Below are positions 36,577 to 45,821 of a DNA stretch of 64,000 nucleotides, piece after piece; within the stretch, counting starts at the first letter, position 1; each line of letters starts with the position of its first letter. The notes under the pieces were generated by a model. That model worked only from the letters and a program-made list of their open reading frames with translations. It did no database searches and was not told the DNA's origin. This DNA comes from Planctomycetota bacterium (GTDB lineage Bacteria; Planctomycetota; Phycisphaerae; Phycisphaerales; UBA5793). A program made the translations under genes and the position numbers. Location: the NCBI GenBank assembly GCA_013112555.1, contig JABFGK010000002.1, positions 1,488,001 to 1,552,000 on the forward strand. The letters are read 5' to 3'.

Positions 36577-37299
36577 ATGCGACGTTCCGGGCGGGTGGCC
36601 GGTCTGCTTTCTGCGCTCACTTCGGTCATGCTGGGAGTGACCCTCCTGCTGGGCGGCTGTGCCGGGGGTGCCCCCCAGGATGTCTCGCTGCTCCGCATCG
36701 ATGCGCAACAGTACGATGAGGCCTTCGATCTGGTTCTCGATACGTTGCATGCCAAGCGTTATGTGCTGGACCGGGTCGATCGACGGCTGGGCGTCATCAT
36801 GGCCGAGCCGCAGGACTCCCCGAGCCTTTTTGAGTTCTGGAAGCCGGGTAACAAGGCCCCGGGTGATGCCTTTGAATCGACACTGCACCACCAGCAGCGC
36901 CTCGTCCGGATCGAGTTCCGGCCGGCCACCGCCGGCTTATCCGCCGATGAAGCGGCGGGCACCGACGTCCCCGACCCGGTGAAGCAGGTACTGCCTGCCG
37001 ATCCACCGACCGAACCGGGCCAGGCAGTCGGCGGCGTGTACGTTGATGTCATCTGTACCGTCGAGCGATCGCACCGGCCCGGCCGGCGGATCGAGACGTC
37101 CAGCCTTCGCCACGGGTCCTATGCCACCGATCCCTTACTGAAGGAACGCCGGATCCCATCGCGATTCTGGGAACCGATCGGGCGCGATGCACTCACGGAG
37201 CGCTGGCTGCGAAAGCAGATCGTCAAACGTGATGAGGCCGGCGTGTTCGAGGTGCAGTATGTGCAGAGCACGCCGGAACTTGTGGATGAGGGTGCCTGA
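36577..37299 (+). CDS. Lipoprotein of unknown function
   Basis: The ATG at 36577 opens MRRSGRVAGLLSALTSVMLGVTLLLGGC, a lipoprotein signal with LGGC lipobox; a GTG 12 codons earlier was not chosen. About 240 residues. The mature part has a small alpha/beta domain (DEAFDLVLDTLHAKRYVLDRVDRRLGVIMAEPQ) recalling proteins in which a short-lived sensor fold resembles SIMPL or BamC-like domains, then a segment VYVDVICTVERSHRPGRRIETSSLRHG. No family recognised. It stands alone between the PPi-PFK and a secreted protein. Confidence 0.7.
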   Translation: MRRSGRVAGLLSALTSVMLGVTLLLGGCAGGAPQDVSLLRIDAQQYDEAFDLVLDTLHAKRYVLDRVDRRLGVIMAEPQDSPSLFEFWKPGNKAPGDAFESTLHHQQRLVRIEFRPATAGLSADEAAGTDVPDPVKQVLPADPPTEPGQAVGGVYVDVICTVERSHRPGRRIETSSLRHGSYATDPLLKERRIPSRFWEPIGRDALTERWLRKQIVKRDEAGVFEVQYVQSTPELVDEGA

Positions 37300-37518
37300 G
37301 CAGAGGCCGGAGGGCGGGCGTGCCTGCCGAGCCCCGGAATGTGAGCCGACAATCAGCATTCAGGCCTTGCGTTCCGCTCGCTTTACTGGTATGACAGGAC
37401 ATCGCAACGGCTTTGGGGCCCTGTTATTCGCCGGGCCTTTCACCTTTTCCGTGGCCGGTCAATGCGACTGCAGCTGTGCGGAATGTACGAATCAATGAAC
37501 GAAGGAAGGGATCGACCC

Positions 37519-38181
37519 ATGCGTGGAGTGCTGCGTTTTCGGAAGATGTCGGGATTGAGTGCGGCCGTCGGCCTGGCCTGTGTCATCTCAGTGATGCCGG
37601 CTGTCACTTCATCGGCCCATGCCCAGACCATTACCCCGTACACCTTTGCCGTCGACGAAGGCGTCTCGCATCTCCAGGTGCAGGGCACGGTCATGGGATT
37701 CAAACTCATCGGTGATCGGAAGGCTGCCATCGGCGGCGACATCGATGCCCGGCTTGGCAATAACATCGAGCCCTTCCGCGGGTTCAAGATTGACGATTCG
37801 ACGCTGATTCAACTGGATGACATCAATGCCGAACTCGAAAACCCGATCCCCTGGCTCCCGCCCATCGGCCACATCGATGTGACCGGAATCACGGCCCGAC
37901 TGACCACCGGTGTCGTGCGGCTCAACGCCGACGGGACGTACACGACGAACAAGGGATCCCTCACCGTGCTGTCCGGGACCTTGAGCGGGGACATCCTGGG
38001 CATTCCGATCGCGCCCGTTGATCTGGCAGGTAACGGCAGCAGCGGCCTCCCGCTCAGCGGCTCCCTGCTGCAGGACGGTGACTTCATCAATCTGGAAGTC
38101 CCGGTATCCGTCCCCGTAAAGACCCCGGACGTCAATCTCACGTTCTCCGGCGGGTTTTTCGGTGTGGCTGCCGTGAAGTAA
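37519..38181 (+). CDS. Secreted protein of unknown function
   Basis: GAAGGAAGGG lies about nine bases before the ATG at 37519, supporting this start over in-frame ATGs upstream. A signal peptide ends near SSAHAQT. The mature protein (about 185 residues) is a beta-rich sequence with repeating VDLAGNGSSGLPLSGSLLQDG and VNLTFSGGFFG strands. The pattern of alternating hydrophobic residues recalls the YceI or lipocalin-like beta-barrel folds, but I cannot assign it. It stands alone. Confidence 0.65.
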   Translation: MRGVLRFRKMSGLSAAVGLACVISVMPAVTSSAHAQTITPYTFAVDEGVSHLQVQGTVMGFKLIGDRKAAIGGDIDARLGNNIEPFRGFKIDDSTLIQLDDINAELENPIPWLPPIGHIDVTGITARLTTGVVRLNADGTYTTNKGSLTVLSGTLSGDILGIPIAPVDLAGNGSSGLPLSGSLLQDGDFINLEVPVSVPVKTPDVNLTFSGGFFGVAAVK

Positions 38182-38186
38182 CGAAT

Positions 38187-39224
38187 CTAGCCGCCGAGTT
38201 GACTCATCGCCCGGTTGCCGTGATGTGAGTGCGTCTCGGGCTTGAATGTTGCGCATTGCTCGAAGAGGCCGGCCAACTGCTGTTTGTCTGGCTTCGGGCG
38301 GAGTGCCGGCCGCAAGTCGATCTCCCCGCCGTCAAACAGGCACGAGCGCAACTCGCCGATGGCCGTCAGACGTAGCCGGTTACACGTTTCGCAGAACGGC
38401 TGGCTCATGGCACTGATGAACCCGAGCCGCCCGACCCCACCGGGCACCCGGTAGACGTGGGCCGGCCCGACACCCACTTCGGTGGCTCGATCAACTGCCT
38501 GAAGCGGCCCGAACGCATCGCCCAGCCGTGCCATCAGCACTTGGTTGTCAACGATGGCTGCATCCGGGTCAGCCGAGGCTGTGATCCCCGATTCGCCCAG
38601 CGGCATGTATTCGATAAAGCGCACGGTCCAGTCATGGTCGAGCGTGAGTCGGGCAAAGTCGGCCACCTCGTCGTCGTTCATGCCGGCCATCATGACCACG
38701 TTGATCTTCGTCCGCGTATAACCGGCCTGTTCGGCAGCATGCATGCCGGCCCAGAACTGCTCGATCTTCCCGCCGCGTGTGATCGTGGCAAAGCGATCCG
38801 GCTTCAGGGAGTCGATGCTGAACGTGACGCGATCGAGCCCTGCCTCCTTCAGCGGCACGGCATAGCGGTCAAACAGGATCCCGTTGGTCGTCAGTGACAG
38901 GTCACGCACGCCCGGGATCGCTCGAATCCGTTTGACAATCTCGACCAGATCGGACCGGACGGTCGGTTCCCCACCGGTAATCTTGAAGTGGGTGATGCCG
39001 AGCGAGGCAGCGACCTCAGACACGGCCTGAAAATCGGCCGGCGTCAGCAGATCCGGCTGCGCAGCCATCCACTGGACCCCGTCGTCCGGCATGCAGTAGA
39101 CACAGCGCAGATTACACCGATCTGTGATACTCAGGCGCAGCAGTTTCACTGAGGCGAGGCTGCGCGGCCCGTTGGCAAAAACGGGTCGTTGCGGTCCGGC
39201 ATCGATAATCGGTAAGGAGATCAC
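38187..39224 (-). CDS. moaA: GTP 3',8-cyclase (molybdenum cofactor biosynthesis)
   Basis: MoaA, a radical SAM enzyme, begins molybdopterin synthesis from GTP. The SAM cluster motif is CNLRCVYC in LRLSITDRCNLRC, with TGGEPTVR following; the second C-terminal cluster cysteines are FCETCNRLRLTAIGELRSC; the last two residues are the functional Gly-Gly tail. I chose the GTG at 39224, giving 345 residues, the usual length; a longer frame to 39404 would overlap recG. It is divergent from recG with about 100 bases between. Other moa genes are not nearby. Confidence 0.88.
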   Translation of the reverse strand: MISLPIIDAGPQRPVFANGPRSLASVKLLRLSITDRCNLRCVYCMPDDGVQWMAAQPDLLTPADFQAVSEVAASLGITHFKITGGEPTVRSDLVEIVKRIRAIPGVRDLSLTTNGILFDRYAVPLKEAGLDRVTFSIDSLKPDRFATITRGGKIEQFWAGMHAAEQAGYTRTKINVVMMAGMNDDEVADFARLTLDHDWTVRFIEYMPLGESGITASADPDAAIVDNQVLMARLGDAFGPLQAVDRATEVGVGPAHVYRVPGGVGRLGFISAMSQPFCETCNRLRLTAIGELRSCLFDGGEIDLRPALRPKPDKQQLAGLFEQCATFKPETHSHHGNRAMSQLGG

Positions 39225-39324
39225 GGTAGGATAGTATACAGACGGATCCCGTACATGGTTCTTGAGATCCCAATGATGATCGTGAGTGTGTCCGAGTCGT
39301 GCAGCCGAATGGAGCGCGAGGCTC

Positions 39325-41607
39325 ATGCAATCAGACCAGCGTAATGAACACAACCCGATCCGACTATCGGCGACTGACGGAAACAGCGACGGTGGCAGCA
39401 GCACCGAGGCCGTCCGACTCGATCAGCCGATCCAGTTTGTCAAAGGCGTCGGGCCGAACCGGGCCCGGCTGTTTGCACGCCTTGGTATCAACACGGTGGC
39501 CGACCTGATCCGCCATGTGCCGTTTCGCTATGAGTCCGAATGCGGCCTGATGCAGATGAACGAGGTCCCGGTCGATCACATTGTCACGCTTCGCGGTGAG
39601 GTCGCGTCGGTTCGCTGGCATTACCGGGGGCGGATGCCGCGTTTCGAGGCAAGCATCGAAGACGGGTCCGGGCATATCCACCTTGTCTGGTTTCACGGCG
39701 GGTATCTGCGCAAGAAGATTCGGCCGGGTATGACGCTCGAAGTGCACGGCAAGACCCAGCGGAAGTACGGCTACCTGCAGATGATCAACCCGAAGTGGGC
39801 ACGGGTTGATGACGATGAAGGAGCGGATGGGGGGGGCGGCTATGACCCAAGTCTGAATAAGGAGGCCCGACTGCGCCCGGTGTACTCGGCAACTGAAGAC
39901 CTTCCCAGCGAGCGAATCGAGCAGGTCATCGATTCCGTGTTGACCGAAGCACTGGCACAGATTGACGACCACCTGTCAGCCGAGGCGTGCGAACGGTTGG
40001 AACTCGTTCGGCTTGCCGATGCGTATCGCATGATTCATCGGCCGGCCTGTGAGGAGGACCATCACAAGGCTCGCCGACGGCTCGCGTTTGATGAACTTCT
40101 CATGTTGCAACTCGGGGTGGCGATGCGGCGTCATCAGTGGCGAATCGAATCGACGGCACACGCGCTCGACGTGACGGAGACGGTGGACCGGCGGATCCGA
40201 GACCGGTTGCCATTCACGCTCACGCCGGATCAGGACGCCGTCATCAGTGAGGTTGTGGCCGACTTGGAGGTGGCCACACCAATGAATCGGCTGCTGCAGG
40301 GCGATGTCGGCTCCGGGAAGACGGCCGTGGCGCTCTATGCCATGCTCGCGGCCGTGGCAGACAAGCACCAGGCAGCATTGCTGGCACCGACCGAACTATT
40401 GGCTGAGCAGCACTACTCAACGGTCTGCGAGTTATTACATGATTCGGGTGTGCGAATCGGTCTGCTGACCGGCAGCCTGACGGCCGGCGAACGGGAAACC
40501 ATCCACGCAGACATCCGAGAAGGCCGGCTCGATCTGGTGATCGGCACCCATGCGTTATTAACAGATACCGTGCTGTTCCATCGGCTGGCGGTATTGGTGA
40601 TTGATGAGCAGCACCGCTTCGGCGTGCAGCAGCGGGCCGTCCTGCGCCAACCGAAGGACGGTGAGCGCAAGGGCACCGTGCCGCACACGCTCGTGATGAC
40701 AGCGACCCCGATCCCGCGCACGTTGTCATTGACATTGTTTGGCGATCTTGATGTTTCGACGATTCGCAAGCCACCGCCCGGCCGCAGCCCGGTGGTGACG
40801 AAGGTCGTGACCGAAGTGAAGCGGGATACCGTGTATGGGTATATGGCCGACCGCATGCGCAAGCACGGCGAACAGTCGTACATCGTCCTGCCGTTGATTG
40901 ATGAGGAAGCGGCCGATGGATCGCCGGGTGAAGATGAGAAACTGACGTCGGATTTGCCGACAGATGAAGGAGAGGGCGAGAGTCGAACCGGCCTGCGCAA
41001 TGTCCGGTCACATCTGAAGTGGCTCGAAGATGGGCCGTTTGCAGGGCTGACACTGGCAGCGATACACGGCCGGCTCAAGCGCCAGACGCGCGAACGGATT
41101 ATGGAACGGTTCCGGCAGGGCAGGATTGATGCACTGGTCGCCACCACGGTGATCGAAGTCGGGGTCGATGTCGCGAATGCGACCATGATGGTGATCGAGA
41201 ATGCTGAACGGTTCGGGCTAGCCCAACTGCATCAATTGAGAGGCCGGATCGGGCGCGGCACCGATCAGAAGAACAAGGCCGTCTGCACACTCATTGCCAA
41301 CCCGACGACCGAGGACGCCCAGAGTAGGCTCGATGCGATTGCTGAGACGACTGATGGGTTTGTGATTGCCGAGCGTGATTTTGAAATCCGGGGAATGGGT
41401 GAGATCTTCGGCGAACGGCAGTCCGGCATCGCCCCGCTGAAGTCTGTGACATTCCCGGATGACTTTGATCTCTTGAATCTGGCGCGGCGTGAAGCCTTCG
41501 ACCGGATCAAGGATGATCCTGATCTACATGGAGCCGAGCACACACTCCTTCGGAAACGCCTCATGAAACTCCACGGCGCCAACCTCGGTATCGGCGATGT
41601 GGGTTGA
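39325..41607 (+). CDS. recG: ATP-dependent DNA helicase RecG
   Basis: RecG remodels stalled replication forks. The product of about 760 residues has the N-terminal wedge domain (VKGVGPNRARLFARLGINTVADLIRHVPFRYE, then the OB-fold VTLRGEVASVRWHYR), the superfamily 2 motor with Walker A GDVGSGKTAVALYAML, the DEQH box in VIDEQHRFGVQQ, MTATPIPRTL, the later IHGRLKRQTRERIM and QLHQLRGRIGRG, and the C-terminal GEIFGERQSG. The ATG at 39325 follows GAGG. A nonconserved acidic insertion follows DEEAADGSPGEDEK. Single gene; downstream is a REP-like unit. Confidence 0.95.
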   Translation: MQSDQRNEHNPIRLSATDGNSDGGSSTEAVRLDQPIQFVKGVGPNRARLFARLGINTVADLIRHVPFRYESECGLMQMNEVPVDHIVTLRGEVASVRWHYRGRMPRFEASIEDGSGHIHLVWFHGGYLRKKIRPGMTLEVHGKTQRKYGYLQMINPKWARVDDDEGADGGGGYDPSLNKEARLRPVYSATEDLPSERIEQVIDSVLTEALAQIDDHLSAEACERLELVRLADAYRMIHRPACEEDHHKARRRLAFDELLMLQLGVAMRRHQWRIESTAHALDVTETVDRRIRDRLPFTLTPDQDAVISEVVADLEVATPMNRLLQGDVGSGKTAVALYAMLAAVADKHQAALLAPTELLAEQHYSTVCELLHDSGVRIGLLTGSLTAGERETIHADIREGRLDLVIGTHALLTDTVLFHRLAVLVIDEQHRFGVQQRAVLRQPKDGERKGTVPHTLVMTATPIPRTLSLTLFGDLDVSTIRKPPPGRSPVVTKVVTEVKRDTVYGYMADRMRKHGEQSYIVLPLIDEEAADGSPGEDEKLTSDLPTDEGEGESRTGLRNVRSHLKWLEDGPFAGLTLAAIHGRLKRQTRERIMERFRQGRIDALVATTVIEVGVDVANATMMVIENAERFGLAQLHQLRGRIGRGTDQKNKAVCTLIANPTTEDAQSRLDAIAETTDGFVIAERDFEIRGMGEIFGERQSGIAPLKSVTFPDDFDLLNLARREAFDRIKDDPDLHGAEHTLLRKRLMKLHGANLGIGDVG

Positions 41608-41617
41608 ACCATAGCCG

Positions 41618-41649
41618 ATGGGATAAGCGCGACGCATCCCACCGGCAAG
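41618..41649 (+). repeat. Degenerate REP unit after recG
   Basis: ATGGGATAAGCG...CATCCCACCGGCAAG matches the REP units near the transposase (GGGGTAAGCG...GCCCACCGGCAAG) but lacks the GTAG head. Confidence 0.5.
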
Positions 41650-41670
41650 TGGTACCATGACCGAAGTTAG

Positions 41671-41740
41671 GCGCACATTGCATGTGTCCCTTCGTGTCAA
41701 ATCCGCCGATGATTCAAGCCCACGGATTCCAATCCGTGGG
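41671..41740. repeat. Hairpin pair, left flank of the acetyltransferase gene
   Basis: GCGCACATTGCATGTGTCC (41671-41690) and the perfect stem CCCACGGATT-CC-AATCCGTGGG (41719-41740) occur together. The second can end the acetyltransferase transcript, which stops at 41752. The same two hairpins occur in the opposite order on the other side of that gene (43053-43074, 43127-43147). Confidence 0.65.
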
Positions 41741-41751
41741 GTCTGTTTGCT

Positions 41752-43020
41752 TCAAAACATCCAATCCACACACGGCTGCGGAAGACACAGCACATGATCC
41801 AACTGTGTGAGCAACGACTCCGGTGCATCGAGGTCCGGGCAGGTAAACGCCAGCCCCGTCGCGCGCTGCACCCCAAGCCATAGGCGGGTAAACGTATTGA
41901 CCGATGTCTTCAGTGTCGGCAGCCCCGAATCAGGCCCGACCAACTCGGCGTGTGATTCCTTGCCAAGCGTCACGCGATATTCGCCGCCCACACCCGGCCA
42001 TTTCTGCTTCGTTTCGTCATCAAGGTACTTCGTGATCGGATCACGGAGCGACAGGTTGAAGGTCACGGCGTCTGACGTCGGCACATGCGTCTTTCCCAGC
42101 ACGGCCGGCAGATCGCAAATGCGCAACTGCCAGAAGGCGATGGCCCGCACGCCGGTCTCGGATTCACCTTTCATGCTGATGGAGCGACGGCGGAACGGCG
42201 TCTTGATCAGGTCCTGCATCTGGACGCCGCTCGGCTCGGGGATTGTCACGGAGGTCACCTGGTCGCCCAGGCTCTTGAGCAGGGCCAGCAGTTCGAGAAA
42301 CTCTTCGCGTGTTCGATATGCAAGCCACTTGATGTCATACGGGCCGCTGTGGACATTTCCCGTACAGCCGCACAGATGATGAGTCAGTTGCCCGGTGTCG
42401 GGATCTGCATAGCCGAGTGCAAAGCGATTGGAGCGCGTCAACATGTCGGCATGCGTTACTTCGGGATGGTGAATCGAGCACGCCCCGTGCGGCAACAGAC
42501 GATTCAGCCTGCCTTGATGGACTTGTTCGAAGTCTTCGTCAGTCAGTCGAATCGGGACTCGCGGCTCAACGTCAATGTCCAGCAAAGTCGGATCGAACCT
42601 GCAGAAGTGAACGTAGGGGCCGGTGCCGAATCCGAGCCGGTCGTAGTAGCCCTGCTCGAACATGCCCAGCGCTGCGACCGTGTGACCTCTTTCGATCACG
42701 TCCAGCGCGATCGCCTGTGCGGTCAGGCGGCTGGCGAGTTTCTGTTTCCGCGCCACCCGGCTGGTGGCAACGCCCCCGATGATGCACAGGGGCAGATCGG
42801 TATTCTGATATCGCAGCGATGCATCGTGATTCGAAACAAGGCATTCGGGAGTGCCGTTGACATCGGCCACGAGTGAGCGGCCGGCTTCAAGGTACAGAGC
42901 CTGCGCCTTCTCGGAGTTCTTGTTCCCTTCCGGCAACCAGCCTATTTCGCGGAAGATCTGAAGAAGTGGTTGCAGATCGGTGTCCGGGTTGTAGTCGCGG
43001 TATGGCAGCGTTGTCGTCAT
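41752..43020 (-). CDS. GNAT acetyltransferase, Eis-like three-domain architecture
   Basis: The start is at one of two adjacent ATGs (43023/43020), giving about 422 residues. An N-terminal GNAT domain has CIIGGVATSRVARKQKLASRLTAQAIA, the acetyl-CoA loop (V-x-x-x-x-R/K-x-x-x), and FEQGYYDRLGFG. A second GNAT-like domain follows, and the C-terminal 100 residues (FNLSLRDPITKYLDDETKQKWPGVGGEYRVTLG) look like the sterol-carrier-like C-terminal domain of the Eis family. Eis enzymes acetylate amines such as aminoglycosides; other members have unknown substrates. The gene is flanked on both sides by the same two hairpin repeats, suggesting it may have moved or rearranged as a unit. Confidence 0.72.
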   Translation of the reverse strand: MTTTLPYRDYNPDTDLQPLLQIFREIGWLPEGNKNSEKAQALYLEAGRSLVADVNGTPECLVSNHDASLRYQNTDLPLCIIGGVATSRVARKQKLASRLTAQAIALDVIERGHTVAALGMFEQGYYDRLGFGTGPYVHFCRFDPTLLDIDVEPRVPIRLTDEDFEQVHQGRLNRLLPHGACSIHHPEVTHADMLTRSNRFALGYADPDTGQLTHHLCGCTGNVHSGPYDIKWLAYRTREEFLELLALLKSLGDQVTSVTIPEPSGVQMQDLIKTPFRRRSISMKGESETGVRAIAFWQLRICDLPAVLGKTHVPTSDAVTFNLSLRDPITKYLDDETKQKWPGVGGEYRVTLGKESHAELVGPDSGLPTLKTSVNTFTRLWLGVQRATGLAFTCPDLDAPESLLTQLDHVLCLPQPCVDWMF

Positions 43021-43052
43021 CATGATGGTCAATGGTAGCATGGAAAAACAAG

Positions 43053-43147
43053 CCCACGGATTCCTACCCGTGGGGCAGTGCAGTATGGTCTCCCTCCCTT
43101 GCTTGCGGGGCACGGACTGAACAGTAGGGGCACATTGCATGTGCCCC
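43053..43147. repeat. Hairpin pair, right flank of the acetyltransferase gene
   Basis: CCCACGG...CCGTGGG (43053-43074) and GGGGCACATTGCATGTGCCCC-type palindrome (43127-43147) mirror the pair at 41671-41740. The second stem is nearly the same as the atp-operon terminator core. Confidence 0.65.
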
Positions 43148-43202
43148 GTTGTGCGTGATGATGCCGTGAGAGGCAGTGGGATTTCAATCCATCTGCCTTC
43201 TT

Positions 43203-43378
43203 ACGAGCCGCGACCGTGAGGGAGCGGGCCCCTTCTCCGGTGGCACGGGCGTCTCGCCCGTCCATCATCGGGCCGCAGGCCTGAATCTTACGAGCCGGGC
43301 ACGACGTCAGTAAGCGGGACTGAGCCCAAAGAGGGCTCAGATCGGACAGGAACCCGCTCCCTCACGGTCGCGGCTCGT
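43203..43378. mobile_element. 176-bp element with perfect 26-bp terminal inverted repeats, copy 1
   Basis: ACGAGCCGCGACCGTGAGGG plus AGCGGG (43203-43228) is repeated exactly in reverse complement at 43353-43378. The interior has three smaller palindromes (CGGGCGTCTCGCCCG, CTGAGCCC...GGGCTCAG and a CTTACGAGCCGGGC segment at 43290-43318). A near-identical interior, reversed, lies in the copy at 60162-60386. It has no open frame of note, the form of a miniature inverted-repeat element. Confidence 0.75.
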
Positions 43379-43403
43379 CAGAGCGCTCGGAGACAGGAAC
43401 TTC

Positions 43404-43438
43404 TTGCCGGTGGGTTCGCTTCGCTCGCCCCACCCTAC
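43404..43438 (-). repeat. REP unit upstream of glnS
   Basis: TTGCCGGTGGGTTCGCTTCG...CCCACCCTAC is a REP unit in minus orientation (GTAGGGTGGGG head on the minus strand), 25 bases after the 176-bp element. Confidence 0.7.
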
Positions 43439-43556
43439 AGCCCTGGCCCAACCCGACTCCACAGCACCGTGCTACAATCCGGCCGATATGCCCAACAGCC
43501 CGCCTCCTCACACGGTCGCGCGGCTCGTCGAAGTAGAAGTAGAAAGCGATGATGAG

Positions 43557-45323
43557 ATGATGATGAGCAACAACAACAGCACAGGATCGGACAATCCGAA
43601 CGTCGAAAACGGCACCGGCCCGGCCCCAGCCCGGGCCTCCCACTTCATCCGCGACATCATCCAGCAGGACCTCGAACAGGGCAAGCACGGCGGCACCATC
43701 GTGACCCGGTTCCCGCCCGAGCCGAACGCGTATCTCCATCTCGGGCATGCAAAAGCCATCTGCATCAACTACGGGTTGGCGGAAGATTTCGGCGGCCGCT
43801 ATCACCTGCGCTTTGACGATACCAACCCGACCAAAGAGGAACAGAAGTACATCGATGCCATGCGCGTCGACATCCACTGGCTCGGCTTCGACTGGGGCGA
43901 CCACGAGTACTACGCCTCGGACTACTTCGAGCAGTTGTACAACTGGGCGGTCGAGCTCATCGAGGCCGGCAAGGCGTATGTTGATGACCAGACGCCCGAG
44001 GAGATCCGGGAGACACGAGGCACGCTCAAAACCCCGGGGACCGAAAGCCCGTACCGCAATCGGCCCGTCGAGGAGAACCTCGACCTGTTTGCCCGGATGA
44101 AGGCCGGCGAGTTTCCCAACGGGTCACGGGTGCTGCGGGCCAGGATCGACATGACCTCGCCGAACCTGAACATGCGCGACCCGGTGATGTACCGCGTTCT
44201 GCACGAAAAGCACCCCCGCACGGGCGAGGCTTGGTGCATTTATCCAATGTACGACTACGCCCACGGCCAGTCGGACGCGATCGAAGGCATCACCCACTCG
44301 CTGTGCTCGCTCGAGTTCGAGGACCATCGGCCGTTGTACGATTGGTTTCTCAACAACATCCCGAGCATCCCACACAAGCCGCGGCAGATCGAGTTTGCCC
44401 GGCTCAACCTGGCCCATGCCATGATGAGCAAGCGGAAGTTGCTGCAGTTGGTTAATGAAGGGGTCGTGGACGGCTGGGACGATCCGCGGCTGACCACGCT
44501 GTCGGGCATGCGCCGTCGCGGCTACACCGCCACCGCCATCCGGCGATTCTGTGAGGTCATCGGCGTTACCAAGACCAACAGCCTGACCGAGTTTGCGCTG
44601 TTGGAGCATACGGTGCGCGAAGACCTGAACAAGACGTCGGCCCGCGTGATGGCTGTGCTCAACCCACTCAAGGTGGTCATCGAAAACTATCCTGAGGGTC
44701 AGGTCGAGCACATGGAGGCTGTTAACAATCCGGAAGATGCATCGGCCGGCACGCGGCAGGTGCCGTTTTCGCGCACGGTGTATATTGAGCGTGACGACTT
44801 TACCGAAGACCCGCCGAAGAAGTGGTTCCGGCTGGCACCCGGGCGCGAGGTTCGGCTGCGGGCGGCATACTGGGTGACCTGCACCGATGTCATCAAGGAC
44901 GACGACGGCAACGTGGTCGAACTGCGCTGTACCTATGACCCGGAAACGAAGGGCGGCAACAACCCGCCGGACGGCCGCAAGGTCAAGGGGACGCTGCACT
45001 GGGTATCGGCTGAGCATGCTGTGCCGGCCGAAGTTCGGTCGTATGACCACCTGTTTACATCGGTGTACCCGGATGATGTGACCGACGAACAGAAGGCCGA
45101 GGGGCTTGATTGGAAGGTCAACGTCAACCCGGATTCGCTGACGGTGAACGGGAACGCGATGGTTGAGCCGAGTCTGGCCGATGCCGAGCCGGGCACACGG
45201 CTCCAGTTCGAGCGGATCGGGTACTTCTGCGTTGATACGAAGTTCACGATGCCCGACAAGCTCGTGTTCAACCGGACAGCCACCTTGCGCGATACCTGGG
45301 CAAAGCAGGCAAAGAAGGGGTGA
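43557..45323 (+). CDS. glnS: Glutaminyl-tRNA synthetase
   Basis: GlnS charges tRNA(Gln) directly. I start at the first of three consecutive ATGs at 43557 (about 588 residues, the normal size); ATGs further up read through sequence that is partly repeat-derived, including a degenerate copy of the 26-bp end motif. After an Asn/Gly/Pro-rich leader come [14 protein letters not shown], the HIGH box in [32 protein letters not shown], the KMSKS-type MMSKRKL, and the C-terminal anticodon-binding beta-barrels. Presence of GlnS together with GltX implies no need for GatCAB for Gln. Confidence 0.93.
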   Translation: MMMSNNNSTGSDNPNVENGTGPAPARASHFIRDIIQQDLEQGKHGGTIVTRFPPEPNAYLHLGHAKAICINYGLAEDFGGRYHLRFDDTNPTKEEQKYIDAMRVDIHWLGFDWGDHEYYASDYFEQLYNWAVELIEAGKAYVDDQTPEEIRETRGTLKTPGTESPYRNRPVEENLDLFARMKAGEFPNGSRVLRARIDMTSPNLNMRDPVMYRVLHEKHPRTGEAWCIYPMYDYAHGQSDAIEGITHSLCSLEFEDHRPLYDWFLNNIPSIPHKPRQIEFARLNLAHAMMSKRKLLQLVNEGVVDGWDDPRLTTLSGMRRRGYTATAIRRFCEVIGVTKTNSLTEFALLEHTVREDLNKTSARVMAVLNPLKVVIENYPEGQVEHMEAVNNPEDASAGTRQVPFSRTVYIERDDFTEDPPKKWFRLAPGREVRLRAAYWVTCTDVIKDDDGNVVELRCTYDPETKGGNNPPDGRKVKGTLHWVSAEHAVPAEVRSYDHLFTSVYPDDVTDEQKAEGLDWKVNVNPDSLTVNGNAMVEPSLADAEPGTRLQFERIGYFCVDTKFTMPDKLVFNRTATLRDTWAKQAKKG

Positions 45324-45345
45324 GAGGCAGGTCGGCCCGGAGTGG

Positions 45346-45371
45346 CCCGCTTACTCACGTGCGCGGCTCGT
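45346..45371 (-). repeat. 26-bp end-variant sequence between glnS and yraN
   Basis: CCCGCTTACTCACGTGCGCG plus GCTCGT is the reverse complement of the variant seen at 19754, 27676 and 59040 (ACGAGCCGCGCACGT...AGCGGG). It lies alone between converging genes and may act as a termination stem partner. Confidence 0.65.
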
Positions 45372-45374
45372 CGA

Positions 45375-45821
45375 TCATCGGCCCAGTGATACTGCATTCG
45401 GGATATGGCGAATAACCGGGCGCTCCCCGCGCTGCGTTCCCGGCGTGACGGCCACGAGGTCAATCCGATAGCGCTGATCTGTCCAACCATGCCGTCGGAC
45501 CGTCATGACGGCCTGTTGCAGGAGTCGTCGCTGCTGGTTTACGCCGAGTGCATGGATCGCGTTCCCCGATGCACGGGTCTTGACTTCGATAAACGCAATC
45601 GCGCCGTCGGGGGCGCGCATGATGAGATCAATCTCGCCGAACCGGGTCCGATGGTTGCGTGCGAGCGTTGTGTACTTCTGTGATTTGAGATAGCGCTCGG
45701 CGAGTCGTTCGCCCTGACGGCCGAGGCGGTGGCGTGCATTCCGATGTGCCGACGAACGAAAGCGCGGGAAGCGGAAGCGTTCCAGCACACGACCCGGTGA
45801 CGGGATTGGCAACCAGCGCAT
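45375..45821 (-). CDS. YraN/UPF0102 family protein
   Basis: The 148-residue protein has the YraN core: RLGRQGERLAERYL, then NHRTRFGEIDLIMR and AFIEVKTRAS, which resemble the PD-(D/E)xK nuclease fold of restriction endonuclease-like proteins. The family is widespread but its role is not settled. An N-terminal extension of about 30 basic residues precedes the core. Its start codon is at the stop of the parvulin-like lipoprotein gene (45822), so they are co-transcribed. Confidence 0.88.
   Translation of the reverse strand: MRWLPIPSPGRVLERFRFPRFRSSAHRNARHRLGRQGERLAERYLKSQKYTTLARNHRTRFGEIDLIMRAPDGAIAFIEVKTRASGNAIHALGVNQQRRLLQQAVMTVRRHGWTDQRYRIDLVAVTPGTQRGERPVIRHIPNAVSLGR

Noticed and set aside
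43404..43556. Longer N-terminus of GlnS from 43404 or 43488
   Set aside because: The first is inside a REP unit, and the second reads through a degenerate copy of the 26-bp end motif; neither has a ribosome-binding site.
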